Shown piece by piece: positions 5,817 through 12,768 of a stretch of 20,149 bases of DNA. The notes beneath the pieces are model-generated. The model saw only the letters and a program-made list of their open reading frames with translations. It was not told the DNA's origin and did not search any database. The position numbers were made by a program, and so were the translations under genes. Source of the DNA: a virus. Position 1 is the first letter of the stretch. The number at the start of each line of letters is the position of its first letter. The stretch is from positions 1 to 20,149 of the IMG/VR virus record IMGVR_UViG_3300029319_000683; one strand, 5' to 3'.

Positions 5817-6518
5817 ATGTTTGTCCACATCACCAAAAAATCAAGCAATGCAAAAACAGGCAGAATGCCTGTTACGACTACTGAGTCGAGCTCATGTCCC
5901 ACTACTTGTCCACACATCAACGGAAATTGCTACGCAAAATCTGGATTTCATTTAGCTCAGCATTGGAAAAAAGTCAGCTCTCGAGAGAGAGGTGGTTCTT
6001 GGTCTGAGCTTTGTGACTACGTTAGTAGTCTCAAGCCTCGCCAAATCTGGCGTCATAACCAAGCTGGCGACCTCGGCTATGTAACCGATCAGCAAGGACG
6101 CGAGCTAATCAGACTTGACTTGCTCAAGTCCCTTGTTGACGCTAACAAGTCTAGCAAAGCTAGAGGTTATACTTACACACACCACAAGTTAGATTATTTA
6201 CATAATCTAGAGGCAGTCAAGTATGCCAACAACAACGGCTTCACAGTTAACGCCAGTTGTGAGACTATGTCTCAAGTTGACGACGCCATCGCTCAAGGTA
6301 TTCCGGCGGTAGTTGTCGTAGACAACAGCAAGGACGTACCAACACATACACCAAACAACAATAAAGTTGTTGTCTGTCCAGCTCAAACATCTGATACCAA
6401 CTGCGTTGACTGCGGTCTTTGTGCTCAAGCCAAACGCAAGTGTGCAGTTGCATTCTTAGCTCATGGCAACAGAGCAAAAAAACTTAATCAAACATTGGAG
6501 GCACTACAAAATGGATAA
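5817..6518 (+). CDS. Cysteine-rich phage protein (DUF7227-like), probable metal or Fe-S binding
   Basis: This 233-residue protein resembles a family found in many phages and plasmids and often left unnamed. An N-terminal block SSSCPTTCPHINGNCYAKSG (C27, C31, C38) is followed by RHNQAGD (79-85), a middle part with YTYTHHK, and a C-terminal block with C187, C196, C199, C202 and C209 (CVDCGLCAQAKRKC). The conserved cysteines suggest zinc or an iron-sulfur cluster, and the overall layout has been compared with TIM-barrel, radical-SAM-like folds, but the reaction is unknown. The frame is open from an ATG at 5646 inside the previous gene. I chose the ATG at 5817 because the family begins shortly before the first Cys block and the upstream 100 bases contain a non-coding hairpin. 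Its stop overlaps the next ATG. Confidence 0.8.
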   Translation: MFVHITKKSSNAKTGRMPVTTTESSSCPTTCPHINGNCYAKSGFHLAQHWKKVSSRERGGSWSELCDYVSSLKPRQIWRHNQAGDLGYVTDQQGRELIRLDLLKSLVDANKSSKARGYTYTHHKLDYLHNLEAVKYANNNGFTVNASCETMSQVDDAIAQGIPAVVVVDNSKDVPTHTPNNNKVVVCPAQTSDTNCVDCGLCAQAKRKCAVAFLAHGNRAKKLNQTLEALQNG

Positions 6519-6678
6519 CCATATTTTTATGGTTTATGATGACAGCTCGCCCGAGGCTACACGTCGTGCAGACGAAACGCATAAGTCCTTGCTAGACAAG
6601 GGCTTTCGGGTAATTCACAAGGAGGCAGGATATAATTCTGCCCGTTATGAATATGCTAGAGTTGTAGTTAATTCTTAA
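6511..6678 (+). CDS. Small hypothetical protein, 55 aa
   Basis: This gene starts 8 bases before the end of the cysteine-rich gene in another frame, with a purine-rich stretch ATTGGAGGCAC about 10 bases upstream serving as ribosome binding site. The 55 residues are polar and look like a compact fold (helix 14-30, strand FRVIHKEAG, then RYEYARVVV). I do not recognise the family. It is the last gene before the terminator at 6707, so it ends the first early transcription unit. Confidence 0.7.
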   Translation: MDNHIFMVYDDSSPEATRRADETHKSLLDKGFRVIHKEAGYNSARYEYARVVVNS

Positions 6679-6706
6679 TTATTAATATAATTAAATATCG
6701 CTGAGA

Positions 6707-6747
6707 CCTCAGTCTATGACTGGGGTTTTGCCCTTTTTATTTTTTTT
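6707..6747 (+). terminator. Rho-independent terminator
   Basis: CCTCAGTC (6707-6714) pairs with GACTGGGG (6718-6725) across a 3-base TAT loop (one T-G pair), followed at once by TTTT, GCCC and a long T-rich tract. This is the best intrinsic terminator in the window and closes the 5408-6678 unit. Confidence 0.85.
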
Positions 6748-6755
6748 CACTATCA

Positions 6756-6820
6756 TCACAATCATTCACAATCAAGGACGCACACTCATCATGTCACAAT
6801 CATTCACAAGCATGGACGCA
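6756..6820 (+). repeat. Two-copy 27-bp direct repeat across a start codon
   Basis: Bases 6756-6782 and 6794-6820 match at 25 of 27 positions (38-base period). The repeat opens TCACAATCATTCACAA and ends GGACGCA, so each copy carries a GGACG motif. Copy one is in the leader. Copy two is codons 2-10 of the 78-aa gene. Confidence 0.8.
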
Positions 6821-7027
6821 AGGACGCAACCATTTGCTGTCGATTCTCACGTCAAACATATTGACCAAGATATACAAGGACGCGTAGTTAATTCTAATCA
6901 CAAGGACACAACGATATATGATAAAGATTGCCCTGACGATGACGACCCTAACGGTAGTCTTTTAACATTCCGTAACTACGACTTGGTGCCAGTATATCCA
7001 GAACCAGAAGGTGACCCATCATATTAA
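6791..7027 (+). CDS. Small acidic hypothetical protein, 78 aa
   Basis: The frame is open from 6716 in the terminator, but the ATG at 6791 is the sensible start. It follows the terminator, has AAGGA 12 bases upstream, and avoids translating the T-tract. The protein is polar, with an acidic run DCPDDDDPN around residues 47-55 and the pattern V-x-H-I-D-Q-D-I-Q-G-R-V near 22-33, which suggests a small SH3-like beta barrel (a variable-length H-x-D-x-x-x-x-G-x-V opening is common in those), though this is a guess. It contains codons 2-10 duplicated from the leader. Family and role are unknown. Confidence 0.65.
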   Translation: MSQSFTSMDARTQPFAVDSHVKHIDQDIQGRVVNSNHKDTTIYDKDCPDDDDPNGSLLTFRNYDLVPVYPEPEGDPSY

Positions 7028-7093
7028 GAATTGTTACAATATCACACGGACGTACACATTACCAATTAGACTACTGTTAGTTCATCACCTACT

Positions 7094-7291
7094 ATGACTA
7101 TCTTTGAATTTAACGAACAGCTTTGCGAGATCATCGCAGGCGAGGACGGCTACTACAATTATGACAAACAAGAAATTCTTGATTTAGCCAAACAAATGAA
7201 AACCTCAGCAGAAGAGTATCAAAACATGCTTGATTGCAAGGACGCTGCTGAAGTGCACGAGTTAATGAATCCTGCGGTATGTGACGTATGA
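7094..7291 (+). CDS. Small hypothetical protein, 65 aa
   Basis: This is an acidic, predicted mostly helical protein of unrecognised family. The 66-base gap before it has no gene or clear promoter; it holds one CACGGACGT motif. Its stop overlaps the start of the next ORF (ATGA arrangement), beginning a chain of coupled small genes that continues to 8131. A copy of AAGGACG is in its codons (K-D). Confidence 0.65.
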   Translation: MTIFEFNEQLCEIIAGEDGYYNYDKQEILDLAKQMKTSAEEYQNMLDCKDAAEVHELMNPAVCDV

Positions 7292-7431
7292 ATAAATTAA
7301 ACGACGAGCAAATTGAGAATTTAACTTATTCTCTTTACACAAATTTAATGGATTTCAAACAACTCAATACTGGATTCATGCCATCTAGAGAAGACATTAT
7401 TAAATGCCTTGACTACGCATTAAAACAATGA
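7288..7431 (+). CDS. Small hypothetical protein, 47 aa
   Basis: This short frame runs from an ATG overlapping the previous stop to a TGA that overlaps the next ATG. The predicted peptide is hydrophilic and helical (IENLTYSLYTNLMDFKQL, then REDIIKCLDYALK). Being exactly tiled between two neighbours by ATGA overlaps is the main evidence that it is translated. No family is recognised. Confidence 0.6.
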   Translation: MNKLNDEQIENLTYSLYTNLMDFKQLNTGFMPSREDIIKCLDYALKQ

Positions 7432-7547
7432 TTACTCCAAACTGGCGACACCACAGCGACAAGCAGCCCAAGTACAAGAAACATGTACGCATCATTCAAG
7501 CTGCAAAGAAACGCACTAAACAACTAATTAAAAAACTCACCACATGA
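7428..7547 (+). CDS. Very small basic protein, 39 aa
   Basis: This is a lysine- and histidine-rich peptide with a predicted basic helix at its C-terminal half (HVRIIQAAKKRTKQLIKKL). It overlaps its neighbours on both sides by ATGA junctions (7428-7431 and 7544-7547). Small basic early peptides of phages often bind nucleic acid or host enzymes; here that is only a suggestion from composition. Confidence 0.55.
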   Translation: MITPNWRHHSDKQPKYKKHVRIIQAAKKRTKQLIKKLTT

Positions 7548-7732
7548 CTATCGACATCACCCAACAACTCAACTACTCTCAAGCAGTACGTAGAGCACGT
7601 CCAGAATGGGACGACGACAAAGTAAGAAGAGCGGCAGAGTACTTAGTTCTATACATGGACGTAAGGCTCAAGCCATACAAAGTAAATGAAAAACTCAACG
7701 AGTTTGATAAAGACGGAGGCTTTCTTTTTTAA
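7544..7732 (+). CDS. Small hypothetical protein, 62 aa
   Basis: The protein is charged, with a likely helix at residues 11-38 (SQAVRRARPEWDDDKVRRAA) and a second at 41-55. I recognise no family. It is joined to neighbours by ATGA at its start and TAATG at its end, so it is part of the same coupled chain. It contains one CATGGACGT variant of the early-region motif. Confidence 0.65.
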   Translation: MTIDITQQLNYSQAVRRARPEWDDDKVRRAAEYLVLYMDVRLKPYKVNEKLNEFDKDGGFLF

Positions 7733-7932
7733 TGAAACCTAGAACACTAACAGCCACATTTCCTGATGGCACCATCCTAAAGCGTAGAACCGCAAGGACA
7801 TACACGCATGTTGTATCAAGTGAAGGACGTATCAACCCACGTAACTGTAGTTGGTGTGGTAGACCTGACCTTGTACAGGCAAGACTCAAGGACTTTGACA
7901 ACCCAGTTGTAGGAATAGTAAACAATGACTGA
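7732..7932 (+). CDS. Small hypothetical protein with a CxxC pair, 66 aa
   Basis: The N-terminus (TLTATFPDGTILKRRTARTY) looks like a beta-hairpin rich in Thr and Arg. One CSWCG pair at residues 39-43 could coordinate a metal if the protein dimerises or if His26 takes part. No family name can be assigned. It begins on the last base of the previous stop and overlaps the next gene by 8 bases. It contains one AAGGACG and one AAGGACA in different frames. Confidence 0.65.
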   Translation: MKPRTLTATFPDGTILKRRTARTYTHVVSSEGRINPRNCSWCGRPDLVQARLKDFDNPVVGIVNND

Positions 7933-8131
7933 ATACAATGACCTTATGAAACAGGCGGAAGAGCACAACAAACAGCTTCACCGTACCAAGGACGTCAACA
8001 TTGCTGACATTCTTACATGGGAAGACAGGGACGCAATAGCCAAAATTGTAGATAATCGTGTTGCCAAGGAATATGGTGACATGTACCCGTTTAGATGGCA
8101 ATTTAGCTGTTCTGGTCATTTTGTCTGCTAA
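7925..8131 (+). CDS. Small hypothetical protein, 68 aa
   Basis: This is a predicted helical acidic protein ending in FSCSGHFVC. It starts 8 bases before the previous stop and is the last gene of the overlapping chain that begins at 7094. The following 81 bases are non-coding. It includes AAGGACG at 7988 and CAGGGACGC at 8025. Its function is unknown. Confidence 0.6.
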   Translation: MTEYNDLMKQAEEHNKQLHRTKDVNIADILTWEDRDAIAKIVDNRVAKEYGDMYPFRWQFSCSGHFVC

Positions 8132-8175
8132 TTTGCCCTCTCAGAATCGCCTACAAGGTGCCTGAAAAAAAGCTC

Positions 8176-8191
8176 GGGTACGTTTGTACCT
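8176..8191 (+). terminator. Small hairpin in the 8132-8212 spacer
   Basis: GGTAC (8177-8181) pairs with GTACC (8186-8190) around GTTT, followed by the T-rich TTCATATT. It is a weak intrinsic terminator at best. The rest of the spacer shows nothing. Confidence 0.3.
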
Positions 8192-8212
8192 TCATATTCA
8201 CACACATTTGCC

Positions 8213-8365
8213 ATGATTTACAAAGTCGACTATTGTATAAAAGGCGAGCCAAAACGCAAGTCACACATGTACACACGTGCAAAAACTGACGAAGATGCCG
8301 CCTATTTTGCCCTTGACTGGGTAGTAACACACAATTACAATTTAATAAACGTAACAAGATTATGA
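8213..8365 (+). CDS. Small hypothetical protein, 50 aa
   Basis: Reading from the ATG at 8213 gives a 50-residue peptide (beta strand MIYKVDYCIKG, then KRKSHMYTRAKTDEDAAYFA and a final strand), a pattern often seen in small alpha/beta phage proteins. Its TGA overlaps the ATG of the next, well supported gene, which supports translation. An open frame on the opposite strand across this stretch is most likely a shadow. No family is recognised. Confidence 0.6.
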   Translation: MIYKVDYCIKGEPKRKSHMYTRAKTDEDAAYFALDWVVTHNYNLINVTRL

Positions 8366-8697
8366 AAAGACGTAAGTACTACCCAAACAACTGGGATGCT
8401 ATCAAAGCATGCCCACCTAATTATTTTCCTGCAATGGAATATGAAGAGCTACGAGCATGGAAGATACATGGCTATCAATTACCAAGCTCACACTTTGGTA
8501 TAGTTAGGATAGAAGACAAGGACACAGGGAAGATAACAGAACATACATATAAGTCTGAACATCATACTAAACGCAGACTAATGAAAGAAGTAGGAACTAA
8601 TAAGCACATAACACTAGCAACAGATGAAGGTGTCTATCACCTGATTCCAAATCCATTCAACATTGATTTCAATAACGATGCACCAAACAACTTTTGA
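8362..8697 (+). CDS. Conserved small early protein of T7-like cyanophages, 111 aa
   Basis: The protein starts MKRRKYYPNNWDAIKACPPNYF, goes on with a Y-E-E-x-x-x-W-K-I-x-G-Y-x-L-P-S-S segment (27-43), a beta-rich middle (FGIVRIEDKDTGKITEHTY) and ends acidic. I recall proteins of this kind just ahead of the RNA polymerase in marine T7-like phages, but no function is known. It overlaps the upstream 50-aa ORF by ATGA and the next 38-aa ORF by 20 bases. The 8517 AAGGACA is a near match of the early motif. Confidence 0.75.
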   Translation: MKRRKYYPNNWDAIKACPPNYFPAMEYEELRAWKIHGYQLPSSHFGIVRIEDKDTGKITEHTYKSEHHTKRRLMKEVGTNKHITLATDEGVYHLIPNPFNIDFNNDAPNNF

Positions 8698-8794
8698 ACG
8701 TAGGTTACAACAGTTAACAATACTTGTTGAAAACCACCCACACAAAGAAGAACTCATTGCTATAATGCAGGAGCAAATCAAAGACGACAACTAA
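8678..8794 (+). CDS. Small helical protein before RNA polymerase, 38 aa
   Basis: The ATG lies within the last codons of the 111-aa gene. The peptide is a single predicted helix (FERRLQQLTILVENHPHKEE and a second short helix), with an acidic end. The gene ends 6 bases before the RNA polymerase start. Tight placement and a protein-like sequence support it. Its function is unknown. Confidence 0.6.
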   Translation: MHQTTFERRLQQLTILVENHPHKEELIAIMQEQIKDDN

Positions 8795-8800
8795 ACCTCA

Positions 8801-11134
8801 ATGTTAACTGAACAACAAATACAAGATCAGCAGGACTACGAGCGTAAACAAATACAAGGAGGCTTACATAAGTTACGTGCTAACACTACAAAGTTAGAAG
8901 AAAAAACCTATGCGAGTGCTACCGTTTATGGCTCAGCATGCGTTAGTTCAATATTGCCTGATCTCATTGCATTCATTGATAGTAAAAAAGAAAAGTATTT
9001 AAGATTTAATGCGGCGAAAGATAAACACATCTTTCACACACATATCTTGCCTAGCGTTACAGAAATACAAGCTTTGCTTACATGCAAGGTTGTGTTTGAC
9101 CATGTGTTTTCTCCACAACAGAAAAAACATAGTGTCACAGTTATTGCTATGGCTATCGGTGCGGCTATTGAAGCTGAAGCACAGATGGAATATTACGACA
9201 AGGAGGCACCCGCCTTATTAACTACGTTAAAAAAGAACTACTGGCACCAATCCAAAGGTACAGAGTACAAACGTAAGTGTATTCAGACATTGATGCACAA
9301 GACAAACATATCCCCTTGGGTACATTGGGATAAAGCAACCAAAGTCAAGGTCGGAACCTTTCTTATGGACTGCCTGATGGAAGTATCAGGGTGGTTCGAG
9401 AGAGATTTAGTGCGTAAAGGTAGAAAAACCATAGCAATATTTGTACCGTCCTCTCTACTTACTAAACAACATGACGAAATCATGCGAATGGCAGAGCTAT
9501 TTAGTCCTCTTGCTAAGCCTATGCTCATTCCTCCCCGTAATTGGCACGCTCTCCAAGATGGCGGTTATTACCTTAACGATTTAACACGTTGTCATCAATT
9601 AGTTAGAAAGGGTAATGACGGGCTTATACAGGGGGAAATACCTTACGAGTTTATTAACAAAATCCAACAAGTTTCTTACAAGCTAAATCCTTTTATAGTA
9701 AAGGTAGCGAAAGACTTAGAGGATAGAGGAATTAGCGTAGGAAAGTTTAGACCTGTTATTCAACATGATATCCCTCCAAAGCCTCCAGAAGAGGCAAGCA
9801 AGGAGGTATGGAAGAGTTGGAAAAAAGAAGCAACGATAGCTAGAAACTTGCAGGCGGCTGAAGTACGTAAGTCCTGCCGAACTCGTATGACTATGGAAGT
9901 AGTACGAGAGTTTGAAGATGAGGTATTTTATATACCTTGGAGTTTTGACTATCGTGGTAGAGCATATCCAATACCTAGTTTACTTACACCACAAGACACA
10001 GACTTTGGAAAAAGTTTAATTTTATTCAACGAAGGTGCTAAGATAACTAAGAAGGGTATGGATTGGATAAAGTTCCAACTTGCTACAACGTATGGTTTAG
10101 ACAAAGCAACCATGCAAGAAAGGTTGGAATGGATAGAAAACGGAGAGAACAGAGAGCTAGTACATCGTGTTTGGTCTGACCCTGTTGGTAACATTGCTGA
10201 CTGGGAAAATGCAGACGAGCCATGGTTATTCTTAGCCGCATGTGTAGAATGGTACGAGTTGTATTACGAGCATCGCTCTCACACACATCTGCCAGTCGCG
10301 GTAGACGCTACATGTAGTGGTCTACAGATTCTCGCCGGTCTCGCCAAAGACGCGTCCACTGCTCGTATGGTAAACGTCATAGGGAGTGAAAAACCCCAAG
10401 ATGCTTATGCAACTATTGCATCAAAAAGCATGGACGCAATCCCTGATCGGCTAAAACCCCACTGGGATAGAAAGGTGACGAAGCGTTGTGTGATGACCAT
10501 ACCATACAATGCCAAGCCTTTCTCTAATCGTTCTTATATCAGGGACGCATTCAAAGACAAGGGAGTAGACGTAGACAAAGAAGAGTTGACACAATGCGTA
10601 AAAGCTGTACGATCTGCCATGAACGAGGTAGTTCCGGGAGCTATGAGCGTAATGAAATGGATTGAACAAGAAGTAGCACGAGCTATAAAAGCTGGAGCTG
10701 GTGAAATCAGATGGACAACCCCATCAGGTTTCAATGTTAAGCAAAAGTTAATGAAGTATAAGTCAACTGTTATACGAACACAATTAATGGGTAGGTGTGA
10801 GATACACATAGCCGGAGCTGAAACAGGTGTTGATCTAAATCATCACAAAAATGCTACTGCACCTAATCTAATACATTCATTAGATGCTAGTTTGTTACAC
10901 CTTGCTACAACATCCACTAACTTTCCCATTGCATTAATACATGATAGTGTATTATGTAGAGCTACAGACATGTGCAAGCTATCGAGCCTTGTACGTAAGA
11001 CTTACATGCACCTGTTCGCAGAGCATGAACCCCTAACCGACTTCGCCCTAGCAATAGGAGCTGAAGAACAACCACCGATTATTGGCGACCTTAAACCGGA
11101 AGCTGTAATTGATTCACAATATTTTTTCTGTTAA
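8801..11134 (+). CDS. Single-subunit DNA-directed RNA polymerase (T7 gp1-like)
   Basis: This 777-residue enzyme transcribes the phage middle and late genes in the host cytoplasm. Catalytic landmarks line up with T7: DYRGRAYP (383-390, T7 DWRGRVY region), VDATCSGLQ with catalytic D502 (T7 D537), R557 and K561 with Y569 in RKVTKRCVMTIPYNAK (T7 R627, K631, Y639, the same spacings), and IHDSVL with H714 and D715 (T7 H811, D812). It is shorter than T7 (883), mostly in the N-terminal promoter-binding half, as in other cyanopodoviruses. The C-terminus is YFFC rather than the FAFA 'foot' of T7. The start has no strong ribosome binding site but follows the upstream ORF by 6 bases. The last base of its TAA begins the SSB ATG. 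Its promoters could not be identified from sequence. Confidence 0.97.
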   Translation: MLTEQQIQDQQDYERKQIQGGLHKLRANTTKLEEKTYASATVYGSACVSSILPDLIAFIDSKKEKYLRFNAAKDKHIFHTHILPSVTEIQALLTCKVVFDHVFSPQQKKHSVTVIAMAIGAAIEAEAQMEYYDKEAPALLTTLKKNYWHQSKGTEYKRKCIQTLMHKTNISPWVHWDKATKVKVGTFLMDCLMEVSGWFERDLVRKGRKTIAIFVPSSLLTKQHDEIMRMAELFSPLAKPMLIPPRNWHALQDGGYYLNDLTRCHQLVRKGNDGLIQGEIPYEFINKIQQVSYKLNPFIVKVAKDLEDRGISVGKFRPVIQHDIPPKPPEEASKEVWKSWKKEATIARNLQAAEVRKSCRTRMTMEVVREFEDEVFYIPWSFDYRGRAYPIPSLLTPQDTDFGKSLILFNEGAKITKKGMDWIKFQLATTYGLDKATMQERLEWIENGENRELVHRVWSDPVGNIADWENADEPWLFLAACVEWYELYYEHRSHTHLPVAVDATCSGLQILAGLAKDASTARMVNVIGSEKPQDAYATIASKSMDAIPDRLKPHWDRKVTKRCVMTIPYNAKPFSNRSYIRDAFKDKGVDVDKEELTQCVKAVRSAMNEVVPGAMSVMKWIEQEVARAIKAGAGEIRWTTPSGFNVKQKLMKYKSTVIRTQLMGRCEIHIAGAETGVDLNHHKNATAPNLIHSLDASLLHLATTSTNFPIALIHDSVLCRATDMCKLSSLVRKTYMHLFAEHEPLTDFALAIGAEEQPPIIGDLKPEAVIDSQYFFC
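9608..9624 (+). repeat. 17-bp direct repeat, copy B (in RNA polymerase gene)
   Basis: Identical to 3804-3820 just after terL. Here it encodes residues around KGNDGL (270-275) of the RNA polymerase and is followed by TATACAGGGGG. Confidence 0.6.
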
Positions 11135-11709
11135 TGAGAAACATACACGTAACACCCGAGCCTGTAACCCTAGAAGGATTCCAAGCTGTGTTAAAGCCAA
11201 GTAAGTTTGGCTATTCATTAAAAGCTATAGTTGGAGATGAGTTAATCTCTAAACTAGAAGATGAAAGAGCGGACTGCCTTAAATGGGCAGAGAGTAAACT
11301 TAAGAACCCAAAGAGATCTACACTAAAACCTACACCATGGGAAGAGGTATCTGAGGGTAAGTATCTAATTAAATTTTCTTGGTCAGATGAAAAGAAACCT
11401 CCAGTTGTTGATACTGAAGGTACACCAATCAAGGACGAATCAACACCAGTATACTCAGGAAGCAAAGTTAAACTTGGATTTACTCAGAAGCCATACATAC
11501 TTAAAGATGGCGTGACCTACGGTACATCACTAAAGCTATCTGGAGTACAGATTGTAAGTGTGCAGTCAGAGGTAGGTGTAGACACAGGTGACCTTGACGA
11601 GCAAGGAGCGGCTGACTTATTTGGTAGTACAGCAGGCTTCAAAACATCAGAACCAAACGTAACACCTGATACAACTCCTAGCTCAGTAGAGTTAGAAGAT
11701 GACTTTTAG
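11134..11709 (+). CDS. Single-stranded DNA-binding protein (T7 gp2.5-like)
   Basis: This 191-residue protein is placed directly after the RNA polymerase, as gp2.5 is among the T7 replication genes. It has an OB-fold-like middle (strands around 95-150, with YSGSKVKLGFTQKPYILKDG and GTSLKLSGVQIVSVQ) and a long flexible acidic C-terminus ending VELEDDF. In T7 the terminal Phe and acidic tail contact the polymerase and primase-helicase and protect the DNA-binding cleft, so the ending is strong evidence. It coats single strands, promotes annealing and coordinates the replisome. It shares one base with the RNA polymerase stop and overlaps the endonuclease start by 11 bases. One AAGGACG copy lies at 11431. 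Confidence 0.92.
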   Translation: MRNIHVTPEPVTLEGFQAVLKPSKFGYSLKAIVGDELISKLEDERADCLKWAESKLKNPKRSTLKPTPWEEVSEGKYLIKFSWSDEKKPPVVDTEGTPIKDESTPVYSGSKVKLGFTQKPYILKDGVTYGTSLKLSGVQIVSVQSEVGVDTGDLDEQGAADLFGSTAGFKTSEPNVTPDTTPSSVELEDDF

Positions 11710-12064
11710 ATCAGGACTGGAGGAAAAGGTAGCAGACCTATTGGTATCACTGGGCGTCGACTATGAATATGAGGAGACGTCCTATCCTTACACAATTCAA
11801 CATAATTATACTCCTGACTTTGTGCTACCAGACAACGGAGTAATCCTTGAGGTCAAAGGGTATTGGGACCCACCATCAAGGCGTAAGATTCGACAAGTAA
11901 TCAAAGATAACCCAACCATTGACCTTCGCATGGTATTTCAAGACCCTTACAAAAGAATTAGTAAGAAGTCAAAGACAACATACGCGAAGTGGTGCGAACG
12001 CTATGGTATTAAATGGTGTGCCGCACATTGTATTCCAGTTGATTGGCTGAAATGTGGGACTTAA
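11699..12064 (+). CDS. Endonuclease I / Holliday junction resolvase (T7 gp3-like)
   Basis: This 121-residue nuclease has the archaeal-resolvase-like core of T7 gp3: an N-terminal RSGLEEKVADLL helix (E8/E9), YTPDFVLPD with D40, and ILEVKGYW with E51 and K53 (T7 D55, E65, K67). T7 endonuclease I cuts branched DNA, resolves junctions before packaging and helps degrade host DNA. The gene overlaps the end of the SSB by 11 bases and is followed by two oxygenase-like genes that are absent from the T7 order. It is full length for the family. Confidence 0.93.
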   Translation: MTFRSGLEEKVADLLVSLGVDYEYEETSYPYTIQHNYTPDFVLPDNGVILEVKGYWDPPSRRKIRQVIKDNPTIDLRMVFQDPYKRISKKSKTTYAKWCERYGIKWCAAHCIPVDWLKCGT

Positions 12065-12066
12065 AC

Positions 12067-12768
12067 ATGAATACCAAAGTTCAAACTTATGAATTATTTG
12101 GTACAAAACTGTATGTTGTAGATGATATTTACAAATATCCAGACAAAGTTGCAAGATATTTATTTGCAAGAGAAACAGGATGGCACAAGGTCGGAGAACC
12201 TTGGTCACGAAATGGTAAAGATTTTGAAGACAGAAGGTTTTTTGGTTATGATAATCAGGCAGTTCCTTTGTATTGGTTCTGTTCTAATCTAGCTGGACAA
12301 CATTTATATTCAGAGCATTTACTGACTAATGTTATGCGTTGGAAAGATAATAAATTCAATGCAAAATATAAAACACACTACTGGTGGTCACATATTGATA
12401 ATGGCTACAACGGTATTGTGTACTTTAACCATGGAAAGGATTTGAATGGTACAAATATTTATCACCCAAAAGTATTACAAGCTAAATGGTTTATAGATAT
12501 TTTAGAAATTAATGCTAAAGAAGGATATGGTGAGCATTCGCACCCTTGGATGGAAAGAAGTAAGTTAGAAGTAATACATCATATTGAACCAAAATATAAT
12601 CGACTTGTATTATTTGATGGAGCAAAACTACCTCACGGATGTGCCGTAGAGGATAAAAGATATTTTACTAAAGACTTACATAAAAAAACACATTGGGAAA
12701 ATTACAGAGTTAATCAAGTTTTTTTCCTAGATAAAACTAAACCACTAAACAAATGCCCGCAGACATAA
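12067..12768 (+). CDS. 2-oxoglutarate/Fe(II)-dependent oxygenase-like protein (DUF6445-like)
   Basis: This 233-residue protein has the facial-triad pattern of double-stranded beta-helix oxygenases: HID (H109, D111) in YWWSHIDNGYNGIVYFN, a distal H190 in LFDGAKLPHG, and R214 in ENYRVNQVFF for 2-oxoglutarate. Such enzymes hydroxylate proteins, nucleic acids or small molecules; the substrate here cannot be read. ATGs in frame also occur at 12043 and 12052, overlapping the endonuclease. I chose 12067 because it lies 2 bases after that gene's stop and gives a natural N-terminus (TYELFGTKLYVVDD). The DNA is noticeably more AT-rich than the endonuclease and primase around it, suggesting an acquired cassette with the next gene, which it overlaps by 16 bases. 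Confidence 0.8.
   Translation: MNTKVQTYELFGTKLYVVDDIYKYPDKVARYLFARETGWHKVGEPWSRNGKDFEDRRFFGYDNQAVPLYWFCSNLAGQHLYSEHLLTNVMRWKDNKFNAKYKTHYWWSHIDNGYNGIVYFNHGKDLNGTNIYHPKVLQAKWFIDILEINAKEGYGEHSHPWMERSKLEVIHHIEPKYNRLVLFDGAKLPHGCAVEDKRYFTKDLHKKTHWENYRVNQVFFLDKTKPLNKCPQT

Larger units (their letters stand above)
5764..7994 (+). repeat. Dispersed strand-biased CAAGGACGY motif cluster
   Basis: AAGGACG occurs on the + strand at 5764, 6094, 6330, 6774, 6820, 6876, 7238, 7823 and 7988. Eight of nine are preceded by C and all are followed by C or T. Near copies (CATGGACGC, CACGGACGT, CAGGGACGC, CAAGGACA) fill the gaps. No complementary copies occur in this stretch. Outside it the exact 7-mer is seen only at 795, 11431, 13827 and 19552 on this strand and at 2092 as the complement. 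Confidence 0.75.

Noticed and set aside
5764-7994. Explaining every AAGGACG as a Shine-Dalgarno site
   Set aside because: Only the 6774 copy sits at a plausible distance before a start codon; the others are internal to genes.
10588-10615. TTGACA-16-TACGAT promoter-like sequence
   Set aside because: It is inside the conserved RNA polymerase coding sequence with no gene start nearby.
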